DNA from: Closterium sp. Naga37s-1
Lineage: Eukaryota; Streptophyta; Zygnematophyceae; Desmidiales; Closteriaceae
Direction of reading: 5' to 3'
DNA length: 64,000 nt
NCBI GenBank assembly: GCA_947471745.1
Contig: CANJKZ010001036.1
Span: 861,001 to 925,000, forward strand
Below the pieces are notes generated by a model, which was not told where the DNA came from, did no database searches, and saw only the letters and a program-made list of their open reading frames with translations. Both the position numbers and the translations under genes were made by a program. How positions within the stretch are numbered: position 1 is the first letter of the stretch; every line of letters begins with the position of its first letter. Shown one piece after another: positions 10,750 through 22,036 of the stretch.

Positions 10750-11366
10750 GATGCCTAGTCCCACTTGCCTTTTTTGTCTCATTTGTTGTTCACCTGGAAT
10801 GTCTTGCATCAGTGTCTGTGGTGGGTTGTCAACAGTTAAAGCTATCCTTTCCGCATGGTGTTTAGGGTTGAGGCCGACAAACGTGACATGCCATTCTGAT
10901 AGGGTTTTAGTTTTTTTCTGCCCGGGTTAGGGTGACGCTCCCGAAAGCGTCACCGCAAAGCGTCATCCCAGGCAAAACGGAGCGCCACCCTCGATTCCGT
11001 TCAGAGATACAGTTTGTTTGCATCCGCGGATTGTGGTAGCACGCAGAGTCGTAGAGCCTGTTTCCAGACCCTCGGATGTTTCAATTACTGAACCGTACAT
11101 GTGCTTGCTATAACAGGTTGTGTGGTTGTGTTACTGGTGCAATGAATTGAGGTAGGAGGATTGCACTACAGTGTTCAATGAGTACAAAATATGAGCGAAG
11201 GCATGAGCGAATACTTATACGCAAAAAATGTGCAAACGGTAACGCGGTGCATGCGAGCTAGCTAGTGCTACGCTGGCGCGAGGTTCGGGCTAGTCCCGAA
11301 GCGTAGGCTGACTCGGCTGCTCCAGCAGTGCGAGGTTTGGTGAAACAGTGCGCGCAAAGTTGGCGA
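10750..11366 (-). other. Non-coding stretch, probably the rest of the Gypsy 3' LTR
   Basis: No domain or convincing ORF is present. It is continuous with 11931-12019 if the solo LTR is removed, so at least its right part belongs to the Gypsy 3' LTR, read on the minus strand. A TATA-like GCGTATAAGTATT occurs on the minus strand near 11210-11225. The LTR end cannot be placed because the partner 5' LTR is not in the window. The left part could be host DNA. Confidence 0.5.
10930..10969. other. Hairpin with a duplicated 3' arm
   Basis: GGTGACGCT (10931-10939) pairs perfectly with AGCGTCACC (10946-10954) across the loop CCCGAA. A second copy of the right arm, AGCGTCATCCC (10959-10969), could pair with the same left arm apart from one bulge. 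Function unknown. Confidence 0.6.
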
Positions 11367-11925
11367 TGTTGTAGAGGACTCTCCTCTAGTTGACAGGAAC
11401 GGGGATTTGAACTATACAATAGAGCACTCTGTTAGCTTTCCAACGAGCCGTAGATCACCTTGATCGCATAAGTATCGAGCGAGATATAGGCGTTTATGTG
11501 CTAGGTAGTGCTCTTGGAATCAAGGAGAGGAGCTCTCTGGATTTTGTAGTCGAATGTATCACTTACAAAGTGATTCTCGATTTCAGTATATTCCATACAA
11601 AACAAAGAAAACAAATTAATATGAACTGCAATGCATCGAGTCGCACATGTAACCTCGAGTCACTACACTTTCGAATATTCGAGTAACATTTCGAAGGGGT
11701 GAAATTCGGAACTCGAATTTCACCGAATCGAATTCTCCTTCAGTCTCGATTCTTCTTATGCTGCCATGTGGCACCGAAGTGCAGGTTCTTTCGAAGTCAA
11801 CCCATACTTCTTGGAACATGCAACACATTCATGAAACTTCCAAATTGCAGCTCACTCAACCGTGAGCACTAGAAGGAACACTTTCGGTGGTTGGGGGCAA
11901 TCCTTGCCTCACGCAACCTCCAACA
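11367..11925 (-). repeat. Solo LTR of the Copia-1 family (559 bp)
   Basis: On the minus strand it starts TGTTGGAGG and ends CTCTACAACA, and over its length it resembles the Copia-1 LTR at 1927-2474. It is flanked by the perfect TSD GGCGA (11362-11366 and 11926-11930), with no internal element sequence. This is the expected product of recombination between the two LTRs of a complete element. It lies within the Gypsy-1 3' LTR. Confidence 0.93.
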
Positions 11926-12019
11926 GGCGAAGCCCTGTTAGCAGTAACGGCCGAACAACGGCTGCTGCTGTATGCGATGTGCATGGCCGCGGTAAGGAAC
12001 AGCGAGAAAATTCCTGACA
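11926..12019 (-). repeat. Start of the Gypsy-1 3' LTR
   Basis: On the minus strand TGTCAGGAATTTTC begins at 12019, immediately after the PPT. The LTR is broken at 11926 by the solo LTR. Its length cannot be measured here. Confidence 0.7.
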
Positions 12020-12062
12020 CTACCCCCCCCCCCCCCCCCCCCCCCCCTCCTCCCCCCCTTCA
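12020..12062 (-). other. Polypurine tract of Gypsy-1
   Basis: On the minus strand a G-rich run (GAAGGGGGGGAGGAGG, then about 20 further G, then TAG) lies between the pol stop and TGTCAGG. On the plus strand it appears as a long C run at 12024-12047. The run length may be unreliable in sequencing. Confidence 0.75.
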
Positions 12063-12076
12063 AGAAGCCCCCTCTG

Positions 12077-13678
12077 CTACGCGAGTGCGTGTATATCGCG
12101 GAAACCCCGACTCCTCAGGTACACTTGCAGGGCAGGGTGGATTTCGATGTTGGCCAGGGGAACCCAGCTATCCTCAGTTGGCGAGCGCTCCTTCCAGCGA
12201 AGAAGGAAATGGATCCTCTTGATGCCTGTGGGGTGGCGAATCCGACGGCTCAGATTTTTTTCGGGCTCGATGATCGGCTCCGATGCAGGGCGAGTCATGG
12301 ATGGCGGGTGGTGACGAGGCAGTTGTCTTGTGCTTGGGATGTAAGGGCGAAGCAGGCTGACGTGGAATGATGGGCTGATGTACCAGTCTGTCGGCAATAG
12401 TAAGTGGGCAGTAACTGGGGTAATCATGTGGCTGATTTGAAATGGTCCACAGTAGCGCGGTCGTAATTTTGGTACGACGGGCAGTCTTAAGTTCTGTGTG
12501 TCGAGCAGTACGCAATCCCTTGACTGGTACGTGACTGGGCGGCGGTGGCGATCAGCGTTGCATTTCGCGATGACGTTGGCTTTTTTAATTGCTTCTGCGG
12601 CTCTTGTGCGGGCAGCTTGCAAAATCTCGGCGAATTGCTGTGCTCGTGGTGTTGGGTTGTCCGGACTCGGCGTCATGGGCACTGTTGGGTTTTGCCCGTA
12701 GTTCAGGTAAAACAGGGACTGCTGCGTCGTCGCGGGCATGGCGTTGTTGTAGGCGAACTCGATAAGCGGCAGCTGCTGCTCCCAAGTTGTCGGGTTGTCG
12801 CACGTGGCCCGAATCAACTGCTCCATCATCTGATTGGTCCAGTCCGTTTGACCATCGGTCTCAGGGTGGTACGATGAACTGAACTGTAGCCGGGTCCCGA
12901 ACTGCTCCCAGAGGTTCTTCCAGAAGTTGTTGGTAAACCTTGTGTCGCGGTCGTTGATTATCGCGGCTGGTATCCCGTGCAGTCGAACGATGGCTGCGAT
13001 GAACAGGCGAGCGGTTTCTTCGGCTGAGATCGATTTCTTGCACGCAGCGAAGTGAGCCATTTTCGTCAGTCTGTCAACAACGACCATAACCGCGTTGTTA
13101 TTCCCTGGGTTCGAAGGTAACCCTGTGACGAAATCCATGGTAACTTGCTGCCAGGCGCGCTCGGGCGGTGGAATTGGCTGCAATTGACCCGCCTTTCTCT
13201 TTCGCGAGCTCTTCATCACCTGACACGTAGGACACGAGCCCACGTAGTGCTGTACGTTGGTCAACAGCTCCGGCCAGTAGTAATACCGCTGCAGTTGCTG
13301 TCGCGTTTTTTCTACCCCGAAGTGGCCCGAGGTAATCCCGTCGTGTGCCTCCTGCAGTAACAGTTCCCTCAGTAGTGAGTACGCGGGTACCCAAATGCGG
13401 TTCGTGCCTATCTTTACGTAATAGACTCCCTTAGCTTCTGCCAGTTGCTGTGAATTTCCGGTTGTGAAAAATGGGTCGGTACTGTATCCGTGGGTGAATA
13501 GGCCTGTTAACAGCGGGTTGGTTTGGGCGAGTGGGATGGCGTGGAGTTGGGCGGTAGGACGTGTGAGTGCGTCGGCTATATTTGATGCGCCTTTTTTTGT
13601 ACGTGACTGTGTAGTGGAAGTTGGACTCCAGATAGTCCAACCAGGGGATCTGTCACGGGTTGAGATTCGGTTGGGCAC
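12077..13678 (-). pseudogene. Gypsy-1 pol C-terminus: integrase and chromodomain
   Basis: A 533-codon open stretch (also reading upstream into decayed RNase H). It shows the integrase H-H-C-C zinc region (EAHDGITSGHFG to CPTCQ, about 13340-13210), the first Asp in VTMDFVTGLP, the second in INDRDTRF, and the segment HPETDGQT. At the expected catalytic Glu after GQT there is Asp (GAC at 12842-12844), so the triad reads D-D-D. The C-terminal part has the FHVSLLRPY motif and a chromodomain (RRIRHPTGIKRIHFLLRWKE, then WVPLANI), which in chromoviruses directs integration to particular chromatin. The ORF ends at 12077 just before the PPT. The Glu-to-Asp change and the frames upstream argue against activity. 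Confidence 0.88.
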
Positions 13679-13863
13679 GGAGATACTGTAGTGATTGGTG
13701 ATCTGTCAGTACTGTCACGTCGGCGCCACTCAAGTAGCATCGTCACACTTTGAACGCGTGCACGATCGCTAACATTTCGCGGTCGTGTATCGGGTAGTTG
13801 CATTCGGGCAGGCGCATCTTGCGGGACTCGTACGCGATTGGCTGGAGGCTTTTGCTCAGCAAC
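13600..13863 (-). pseudogene. Gypsy-1 RNase H, distal part
   Basis: On the minus strand, from the Copia-D insertion site, the reading gives SKSLQPIAYESRKM, YPIHDREMLAIVHAF, a stop within FKV-stop-RCYL, then VLTDHQSLQYL, typical of Gypsy RNase H. It continues to the tether region WLDYLESNFHY. At least one in-frame stop and a frameshift near 13610 break it. Its proximal part lies at 20831-20970. Confidence 0.8.
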
Positions 13864-13868
13864 AGTAC

Positions 13869-13963
13869 TGTTGAAACTACTGAACGAGAATGAATGAACT
13901 ATGAATGGGTTGGTACAAGTACCAACCCTAATTGGGTTGTACCCCTTATGGGCAACCCCACTA
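13869..13963 (-). repeat. Truncated 3' LTR of Copia-D
   Basis: TGTTGAAACTACTGAACGAG... matches 20694 onward up to CCCCACTA, then changes abruptly into RNase H codons (GTGTTGGCCCTAGTGGC). The outer end and TSD are intact, so the deletion happened after insertion. Confidence 0.9.
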
Positions 13964-16900
13964 GTGTTGGCCCTAGTGGCTACGTAAGCAAGACAAAGCT
14001 GACCACGCTGCTGCAAATCTCGAGCAAGGAAGTAACGCAGGGTAATGTGCTTCGTTCTGTGCTCCAGACTGTGCTCCTGACACAAGGCAATCATGGCCTT
14101 GTTGTCTACGTACAGCACTAGAGAAGAACGAGGCCGCTCTCCCAAGTCGGTCAGCAGGTAGGTGAGCCAGCGTAACTCCTGTGCAGCCATGGCCCCTGCG
14201 TAGATCTCAGCCTCACAACTAGAACTGAGAACAGAAGACAAGCGGGTAGACCGCCAAGAAACAGAGCCGGAGCCAAGGCTGAAGGTGTAACCCTGTGACG
14301 ACCGCTGCGTAGCCAAGTCGTCAACCCAAGAAGCGTCTGCGTGTCAAGTGAGGACAACTGGACCCCGTCCTCCAAGCACGAGCCCCATGCCCGATGTACT
14401 GCACAAGTAGCGCAACACCCTCTTAGAGGCCTCCCAGTGCTCTGGTCGGTGTCTCCCGGGCGCAACGTAGCGTGCCAGGATGCTAAGAGGGTAGGCAAGG
14501 TCAGGTCGAGTGCAGGTCATCAGGTACATGAGGCAGCCCACAAGCTCTGGATACGGGCCACTCTGCTCTACGGACTCATCTGAAGGTGGAGCTGAGAGCG
14601 AGTGACCGGTAGGGAGAGGAGTGGACTGTGGCGAGGAGTACCGGAAGCTCAAGCGCTGAAGGACCTGGTGCACCATGTGTGACTGAGTCAGGGTGATGGT
14701 GCGCCGTGCTCTGTCCCGGGTGATCTGCAAGCCAAGATAGCTGCGCAGCTCACCCAGGTTAGTGCAGGTGTGTCTCATCTTCAGCTCCAACTTCACAAGG
14801 GACAGTGCCTCAGTGTCAGCAGCGGCAAAGACCAAGTCGTCGATGTACACGAGGACGTAGAACGGTGGCAGCGAAGTGTCGGTGCGTAGAAACAGCGACG
14901 GGTCAGCATTCGAAGGAGCAAACCCAAGAGCCGCAAGTGTCGTCCTCACTGTGTCGTGCCAGTCGAGAGGCGCCTGATGGAGACTGTAGACTGGCCGCTG
15001 GAGGCTCCACTGGGTACCCGCAGGAAACGACCCAGTGAAGCCAGGTGGGCAGCGCAGCCAGATCTCCTCGTGCAGGCTACCCTGCAAGAAAGTTGTGCTG
15101 AAGCGGCGACGTGGAGAGTGCAGCTCGTAGTCACGCTGAGCGGCGACGTGCAGCAACACCCGAAGAGTGGTCATCTTCAGGGTAGGGGAGAAGGTCTGGA
15201 AGAAGTCAACTCCCTGTCGCTGACTGAAGCCTCGAGCAACGTAACGCGCCTTGAAGGCAGGCGGAGAACCCGGCGGCCGCTTCACCCTGAAAATCCACAT
15301 GCCATCGACTATGTTCACCCCACGAGGGGGAACTGCATTGACGTAAGTGCCTGTGGACTTCCAGGATGCCATCTCTACGTCCATGGCTGTTTGCCACTAA
15401 GAGGAGTAGGGACCCGTAATCGCCTCTGCGTAAGAGCTCGGGGTCGGGATGTCTGGTGCATCCGGGTCTCCCTCATGTGCAATCAGCATGGCCACGAGAT
15501 GAGTTACAGCAGCTGCAAGACACTCAAAGTCCTCCTGCCTGTCCTCAAGGACGTCCGTGCCAAGAGCACACTCACCCCCGATGGACGGAGGACAGTCAGA
15601 CTCAGACTCAGCAACAAGACTAGTGGCGTAGTCGAGACGACAGGCGGCGGCAAAGTCAACAAGCTCAGCATCTAGGGCAGACGCAGCAGCAGACTCAAAC
15701 GAAGGGTGAGTGACAACAGTGGCTAGAAGACGAGGGACAGTAGGACTGGCAGCACGAGCTAAGTCAGACTCAGGGTCAGGAACGCCAGGAAGAGAGGACG
15801 CAGGAGGAGACGGCAGGAGAACTCGTAGTGGAACAAAGGAAGGACAAAGTGCCATAACGTGAGTGCCGGGGACAGAAGGAGGACGCGGACGAGGAACACA
15901 ACGACCAGTGCGAACAGCGCGAACAGGCAAGGTAGGACAAGACACAGGCTCAAGACGCTCTGAAGGAGAGTCTGTCTGCTCAGCGTAAGGAGAAGGAGCG
16001 GGCAGTGGGGAGTCTGGCTGTAACTGTGGCTGCGACTGGTCAGGCGGTGGACATAGTAAGGGAGGAGTAAGGACAGTCGAAGACGGGAGACTAAGAACCT
16101 GGCGAAGGACCGAGTCAGGTGGAGGCAGAGACGACGGCTACGGAGGAATGAAAAACGGTCTCCGCTGCACAGTGCCTCCAGCACCAGTACCGCCAGCTCC
16201 AGCACCCCCAGCGCTAGCACGTCCGGCTCCAGGGTCTCCAGCTCTAGTGCCTCCAGCTCCCGGGACTCCAGCGCTAGCGCCTCCAGCTCCAGCGCCTCCA
16301 GCGCCAGTGCCTCCAGCTCCAGGGTCTCCAGCTCTTGCGCCTCCAGCTCCAGCTCCTCCAGCTCCAGCTCCTCCAGCTCAAGGGTCTCCAGCTCCAGGGT
16401 CTCCAGCTCGAGCGCCTCCAACACCACCAGCTCCGCCAGCTCCAGTACCTCTAGTACGAGCACCCCCAGGACCAGCAGCTCCAGCACATCTGGTACCTCC
16501 AGCTCCAGCAGTGACTCCAGCACCTCCAAGACTAGTAGCTCCAGCACCTCCAGCTCCAGTGCCTCCAGCGGCAGAGCCTCCAGCTCCACTCCTAAGGCGT
16601 GTGCGCTGAGCAAACCACTCGCGCAGCTGCTGCGGTGATAGAGGCTCCCCCCGGGGAGACAATCGTGGCGAGGCACCCGCAGGACCTCCAGCAGACGCAG
16701 TACCCCTAGGCTCAGCACCCCCAGACTCCGCACCCTCAGACTCAGAACCCCCAGGATCCGCACCCTCAGGCTCAGTACCCCCAGGCTCCGCACCCCTAGG
16801 CTCAGCACCCCCAGACTCCGCACCCTCCGACTCAGCACCCCCAGACCCAGCACCCTTAGGCTCAGCACCCCCAGGCTTCACACGCGCAGGCTCAGCACCC

Positions 16901-18102
16901 CCTGACGCAGCACCCCCAGACGCAGCACCTCTAGCAGCACTTGAGTCCACAGCGACCTCGACAGGCACAGCCCCGGGGAGTGGGTCTACCTGAGACACAC
17001 CTGAGGGAGCATGACCCTGAGGGGGGAGGGGGTCTACCGAAGGGGGACCTGGAGCAAGGAAAGCGGCGGGGGGGGGGGGGGGAGGAGAGGGGCAGTGCGG
17101 TAGGGGAAGAGATGGTAAAAGGGAACCGACTCGTCAAACGTGATGTCCTGAGAGGGGAGGACAAGGCGCGAGGTGGGGTGGTAAAACTGCCAGCCAGGCG
17201 CGTCCGGGGGAAAGCCAAGAAAGACGCAGGGAATAGCGTGGGAGGAGAGCTTGTCTGCGAAAGTATCGCGATCAAATGCACGAGAGCCCCAGACCCGGAA
17301 CACCGACGCATCGCCAACCTTCCCCGTCCAACGCAGTGTATGCGAGGTCTCCGGCAAGGAGACACGGGGCCAGAGGTTGAGCTGATGCGCAGAGTACCGG
17401 ACCGCAAACGGCCACAGAAAATGGGGAGTAGCCGCATGGATCATGGAGGTACGAGCGACCTCCATGACTAAGCCAATGTGGTGCTCAGCAATCCCATTTT
17501 GCTAAGGGGAGGCCGGAAGTGTGAACGACTGGAGAATGCCCTTCCCACAACAAAGGTCCTGCAAGAGGTCGGAGGAGAACTCACCACCTCTGTCAGAGTG
17601 CAGACGCAGGACAGGAAGGTCCTCGCGGAACCGCTCGCGGAGCTGGAGACGGACTGCGCGGATCCAAGGGATCAAGACATCAGGGACCTCACCCTTGCTG
17701 TGCAAGGGGAAGACCGTGGTGTAACGCGCGTAGTCGTCAACAACCAGCAGGAAGTAGCGCTCGCGGCCCTGCCCACTAACGCGGGCTTGGCCCCACACGT
17801 CCATGTGGAGAGTCTGCAGGGGAGCAGTCGTCGGGGGAAACGAGGAGGAGTGAGGAGCGGCACGCTACCGCCCCTCGACGCAAGGAAGGCAGGGCGGGGC
17901 AGGTGAGGGCGGGAGGGGAGGGAGAAACCTGGGAAGACCATAAACAAGGAGGCAGGATTGCATGCCACGAAGGCATGCCAGGGAGGGGTGACCAAGGCGG
18001 TGGTGCCACAGGAGAGTCTGGTGCGACAGGAGGCGACACGAACAGGGGGCTGCTACCGGACCTTACGCGGACACCAGAGCAGACACAACTACCTGAGGAG
18101 GC
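13964..18102 (-). pseudogene. Copia-D pol (integrase, linker, RT, RNase H), broken
   Basis: The pre-integrase zinc region (WHHRLGHPSL to CLPCVEG) lies at about 18000-17870, followed by a TAG at 17865-17867. The integrase core has MDVWG (17804), HSDRGGEF and NGIAER; a CAG-to-TAG stop lies at 17502-17504 before QNGIAE. A 15-G run (17068-17082) in the Pro tract shifts the frame. A Gly/Ala/Glu-rich linker spans about 16998-15950. RT is open from 15384 to 14344 with VYIDDLVF (Ile for Val in the YVDD box); a stop at 14344-14346 separates RNase H (HADASW, SSSCEAE, YVDNKAM), which is cut at 13964 by the 3' deletion. Ancestral codons are inferred from Copia-A and C. Confidence 0.88.
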
Positions 18103-19983
18103 TCAGCACTCAGTGTGTACAGAACTCGACCCAGGCCGACGGGTGAACGTTGCTAGGTGACGGTTCGTTTGTGTACACATGCAGATCGACACATGCTGAC
18201 CCCCAGGAGTGGTGGTAGTGACCATCGCATCCTGGAGGGCAGCGGTACTCACCAATTTCGTAGAGAACGAGGGGAGGTGAAGACTTGACAGTGAGCCGGA
18301 CGGAACCGCCGAACACGGGAGAACAGTGGAGGAACGGGCAAGAACTGGGCCCCCTGAGGGGTCAGACAGTCTGACTGGAACAGGTGCAGGGAGTGGAGTG
18401 AGGGTGGTACTGTTGCGAAAGAAACAGCGGGAAGCACCTGAGTCAAGCGTAAAGGTGTGCAAGGCCTCAGCAGGCGCAGTACCAGGGAGAGAAGACTCAC
18501 TAGCACCTAGAGCAGCAGCCTCTATACCTGGGTCGGGCGGCACACACAGGTAACAGTCACCCTCAGCACTAACAGACAAGGCATACATGGCAGCAAGGAT
18601 AGCATCATAATCAAGAGCACATATATCAACTCCAAACCTAAGCAGCTCTGCCCAGCGGGGGCACTCAGCCTCGTCTCCAAACTCTGCGCACCAAGCGTCG
18701 TCAAGGCGGGAGAAGAAGTGGTGCTGAGTTTGAAGCTTCCCGCATGTCCGACCAGCGCGGTCACCTGTGCGAATGACATACGGGCAGCGAACACTACCCC
18801 CAGACGCCCCACGCTGAGCAGAGCACTCACGAAGCTGCTGAGGCGCAGGGGTCTCGCTCCGACCCCACTGCTGTTGCCTCTGGCTACCGCTAGAACCTCC
18901 CCTCTGAATAGCTCCACCCCGACCGCCACCATTGCCGCCGCCACCACTCCCACTGCTGCCACCACCGCCACCCCCACCCCCACCGCTGCCACCACCGCCG
19001 CCACCGAAGCCCCTACTCCCGACACCACTCCCACCACTGCCACCACTGCCACCCCCACCCCCACCGCTGCCACCACCGCCGCCACCGAAGCCCCTACTCC
19101 CGACACCACTCCCACCGCTGCCACCACCTCCGCCACCTCCAGCGCCTCCACTGCCTACACCACCACCACCCCCGCTGCCACCGCCACCACTCTTGCCACC
19201 CTTGCCCTTGCTGCTGCGGCGCTTCCCACTAAGAGCAGAAGCAGCCCCAACATCCTCAGCACCAAGGATGTCAACAGCAGCTGCAGAAGCATAGGAGGGG
19301 GCAAGGGGGGAGGGAGAACACCCCTCAAAGAAGGGTGTGCGAGGAGTGCCACGAGCAGCACCTACAGCGACTATGCTAGTCTCAGCTGCAAGGAGGTGCT
19401 TCTTTAGTAGGTCGATAGTGAGGTCAGTGGGGTCAAGAGCGAGAAAGTGGTCCCTGACTGAGCGAAGAGAGTCAGGGAGGCGGTTGACTATGAAGTAGAG
19501 AGTGATGTACATCGGGGGCGGGTTCCTGTGTAGGAACTCGACTGGGAGGGCAGAGCGGTAGCGAGCGTCGCTAGTGCGAAGGTGGGTAACGAGGTCCTCG
19601 ACTGTGGCAAAGGCTGACAGCTCGGGAAACAGGTAGGGCAGTATAAGGCGGCAGAGAGCAACAGTGGCAGGGGAAGAGTAACGAGTGACTACAGCGTCGT
19701 ACAGGGCCTTAGCGGTCTTGTGCTGGCCAAAGTGGGCGCGTTCGGCTAACGGCAGGTGGTTGCAAATGGCTAAGCAAGCAGCAACGTCACGGGTAAGCCA
19801 CTGTGAGTGAGTCGCACTGTCAGCTGTGGCGGGAGGGGCGAGAGAGGCTCCAGACGTGTGGTCAAACAACGAAACGCTGTCTCTAGAATCGCTCAGTAGG
19901 TACAGCTGTAAGTCGTCGAGCCATGTATCGAACCGGATCGGACGGCCCTCATGATCGAACGTGAGTACACTGAGAGAAGCCAT
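18103..19983 (-). pseudogene. Copia-D gag-protease (626 codons open)
   Basis: It starts at the ATG (MASLSVLTFDHEG) shared by all elements of the lineage. Capsid-like alpha-helical gag spans residues 1 to about 245 and ends in FFEGCSP. A Gly/Ser-rich tract follows (about 270-360), then a zinc-like region in which the last His and Cys of the family motif are Gln and Phe, and the protease site LDSGASRCFF (about residue 520). A one-base insertion in GGGTCGAGTTCTG near 18130 shifts the frame and ends the ORF with SSVHTEC instead of continuing into pol. Confidence 0.88.
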
Positions 19984-20652
19984 AGCGGGCAGAGCAGGGT
20001 GGCGCGCGACCAGCAGAGCAGCACGCAGGCAGGGCGGCGCGCGAGCACTAGGGAAGTGCGCAGGGCAGGGCAGGGCGGCGCATGGCTAGGGCGGCCAGTA
20101 GAAAGGGCGGCGAGCGGGCTGCCAGAGGGCGGCGCGCGGGCTGCAAGGGGCGGCGAGCAGGCTGCTAGAGGGCAGCGTGCGGGCTGCAAGGGGCAGCGAG
20201 CGGGCTGCCAGAGGACGGCGCGCGGGTTGCAAGGGGCTATGAGCGGGCCGCAAGGGGCGGCTCGTGGGCTGCAAGGGGCGGCTCGCGAGCTGCAAGGGGC
20301 GGCGAGCGGGTTACCAGAGGGCGGCTCGCGGGCTGCAAGGGACGGCGAGCGGGCCGCAAGCGGGCGGCGAGCAAGCTGCAGGGGCGGCGAGCGGGCCGCA
20401 AGCGGGCGGGCGAGCGGGCTGCAGGGGCGGCGAGCGGGTCGCAAGCGAGCGGCGAGCGGGCTGCAGGGGCGGCGCGCTGGCTGCAGGGGCAGTGAGATTG
20501 CTGCAGGGGCGGCTCGCTGGCTGCTAAAGGTGGCGCGCGGGCTGCAAAGGGCAGCGCTATGGGCTGCCAAGGGCGGCGCACGGGCCAGCAGGGCGGTGCG
20601 CCAGATAGGGCAGGGCAGCAGGGCAGCTAGTGGGGCAGCGCTGTGGTGGGCC
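19984..20652 (-). repeat. C-rich leader repeats of Copia-D
   Basis: On the coding strand this is C-rich; on the plus strand it reads as many degenerate copies of GGGCGGCGAGCGGGCTGCAA. It lies between the PBS/box and gag ATG. Long ORFs here (19951-20688 plus, 19893-20570 minus) are low-complexity by-products. Confidence 0.8.
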
Positions 20653-20693
20653 CTAAAAAAATCGGTCCTAGGGAAGGACCTGCTATGAAACCA
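20643..20693 (-). promoter_or_regulatory. PBS and GGGCCCACCAC box of Copia-D
   Basis: On the minus strand TGGTTTCATAGCAGG starts at 20693 directly after the LTR, and the box GGGCCCACCAC occupies 20653-20643. The PBS differs from TGGTATCAGAGC at few positions. Confidence 0.8.
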
Positions 20694-20825
20694 TGTTGAA
20701 ACTACTGAACGAGAATGAATGAACTATGAATGGGTTGGTTAGAAGTACTAACCCTAATTGGGTTGTACCCCTTATGGGCTACCCCACTACAGCCTACACT
20801 ATGTAAGCACTATAAAAGTTTGACA
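20694..20825 (-). repeat. 5' LTR of Copia-D (132 bp)
   Basis: On the minus strand it starts TGTCAAACTTTTATAG and ends GTTTCAACA. A TATA-like TTTTATAG lies within the first 20 bases. Flanked by TSD AGTAC at 20826-20830. Confidence 0.93.
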
Positions 20826-20830
20826 AGTAC

Positions 20831-21750
20831 AGCTCCCACGGCGATGTCACTTGCATCGGTTACAAGCTTGAACGGATGGTGCGGATTTGCGATGTGAAGC
20901 ATGGGCGGCGATCACAAAATTTGTTTGAGGGCCGAGAAGGCAGCTTGCTCTTTCTCCCCCCACATCTACTCAACCCCCTTCCTAAGCAGGTCAGTCAATG
21001 GAGCAGTCAAATTCGCCATGTCGGGGACGAACCTGCGCACGTAGTTGACGAACCCCAAAAAGCTCTGCAAGTTGGTGAAGTTTGTCGGCGCGTGCCACGC
21101 TTGAATCGTCGCGATCTTCTTCGGGTCTATTTCCACTCCTTCAGCTGAAATAATGTGTCCCAAAAACTCCAGTCTGTCCTGTAAAAACTCACACATTGAT
21201 GCTTTTGTCAGTATGCGGTTCTCACTCAGTATTTTAAAAATTGCTTCAATGTCCTGTAGGTGTTGTGCTCTGTCTGGGCTGTAAATCATTATGTCGTCGA
21301 GGTACACGATGACGCACTTATCTAAAAGCGGGCAGAAGGCTTCGTTCATGGTCATTTGAAAGGTTGCAGGGGCGTTGGTCAGTCCGAAGGGCATGACGGT
21401 GTATTCGAAAGATCTGTAGCGTGTTCAGAAAGCTGTTTTCGGGCAGTCGGGTGGGTTGACTCGGATCTGGTGGTAGCCTCCTCGAAGGTCAATTTTCGAG
21501 AAAACTCGGGCTCTGCGCAGTTGGTCGATCAGTTCGTCGGCTCGTGGGATGGGGTAACGGGATTTGAAGGTAACCCTGTTCAGTGCGCGGTAATCGATGC
21601 ACATGCGAAAACCCCGTCCCTTTTCAATGTGAACAGTATCGGTGCTGCGAAGGGTGACGAGCTCGGGCGAATGAATTCCTTCTCGAGCAGGTAATCTAGC
21701 TACTTCCTTAGTTTGTCCAGTTCGGGTTGGGTCAGTCGGAACTGTCGCTG
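20831..21750 (-). pseudogene. Gypsy-1 RT and start of RNase H, broken
   Basis: The clearest open part (21394-20966) has MPFGLTNAPATFQ and VIVYLDDIMIYS with the catalytic YLDD box, then FLGHIISAEGVEI and the thumb/connection segment LQSFLGFVNYVRRFV. Upstream, to about 21750, earlier RT motifs ([17 protein letters not shown], the [11 protein letters not shown] region) are spread over frames; a TGA at 21425-21427 replaces a likely Arg codon in AF-x-TRYRSFEY. Downstream the RNase H start (PHHPFKLVTDASDIAVGAVL) runs into the Copia-D insertion. Confidence 0.85.
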
Positions 21751-22036
21751 TACTGTCGGCTGTGCCCCCGGTTCTAACTCTATCCTGTGGTCGTGCGGTC
21801 GCTGAGGTGGCAGTCCTGTCGGCAGGTCATGCGGGAAAATCCCATTGTACTGCTTCAGTAGTGCTGCCAAGTCATCCGGTACATCGGCTAGCAGTTTTTG
21901 GAAACCCCCCCCCTTTGTCTGTTGCCACGGCTTCCCGAATGTCGACCGCGTACACGTCAGCTCTTGCCGCTACGGCGCGTTTCATCATGATCGCGTTGAC
22001 ATGCACCGACGAAGACTCAGTTGAGCCCCAGCGAGG

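Larger units (their letters stand above)
13869..20825 (-). mobile_element. Copia-D: short-LTR Ty1/copia element inserted in Gypsy-1 RNase H
   Basis: It is flanked by the perfect TSD AGTAC (13864-13868 and 20826-20830). The 5' LTR is 20694-20825 (132 bp); the 3' LTR is cut to 13869-13963 because a deletion joins it to the RNase H coding region, removing the gene end, PPT and about 30 bp of LTR. From right to left: LTR, PBS, C-rich leader, gag-protease, integrase, Gly/Ala linker, RT, RNase H. Coding regions have several stops and frameshifts. Confidence 0.93.

Noticed and set aside
10750-11366. A unique host gene between Copia-2 and the solo LTR
   Set aside because: No ORF of useful length or domain; continuity with 11931-12019 across the solo LTR indicates LTR sequence.
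12024-12047. Long C run as a possible sequencing error or separate feature
   Set aside because: Its place between the Gypsy pol stop and the LTR start explains it as the PPT on the other strand; only its exact length is doubtful.
19893-20688. Long ORFs on both strands in the Copia-D leader
   Set aside because: Low-complexity Arg/Gly/Ala or Pro/Ala peptides from a GC-rich repeat. No domain; different repeat in each related element.
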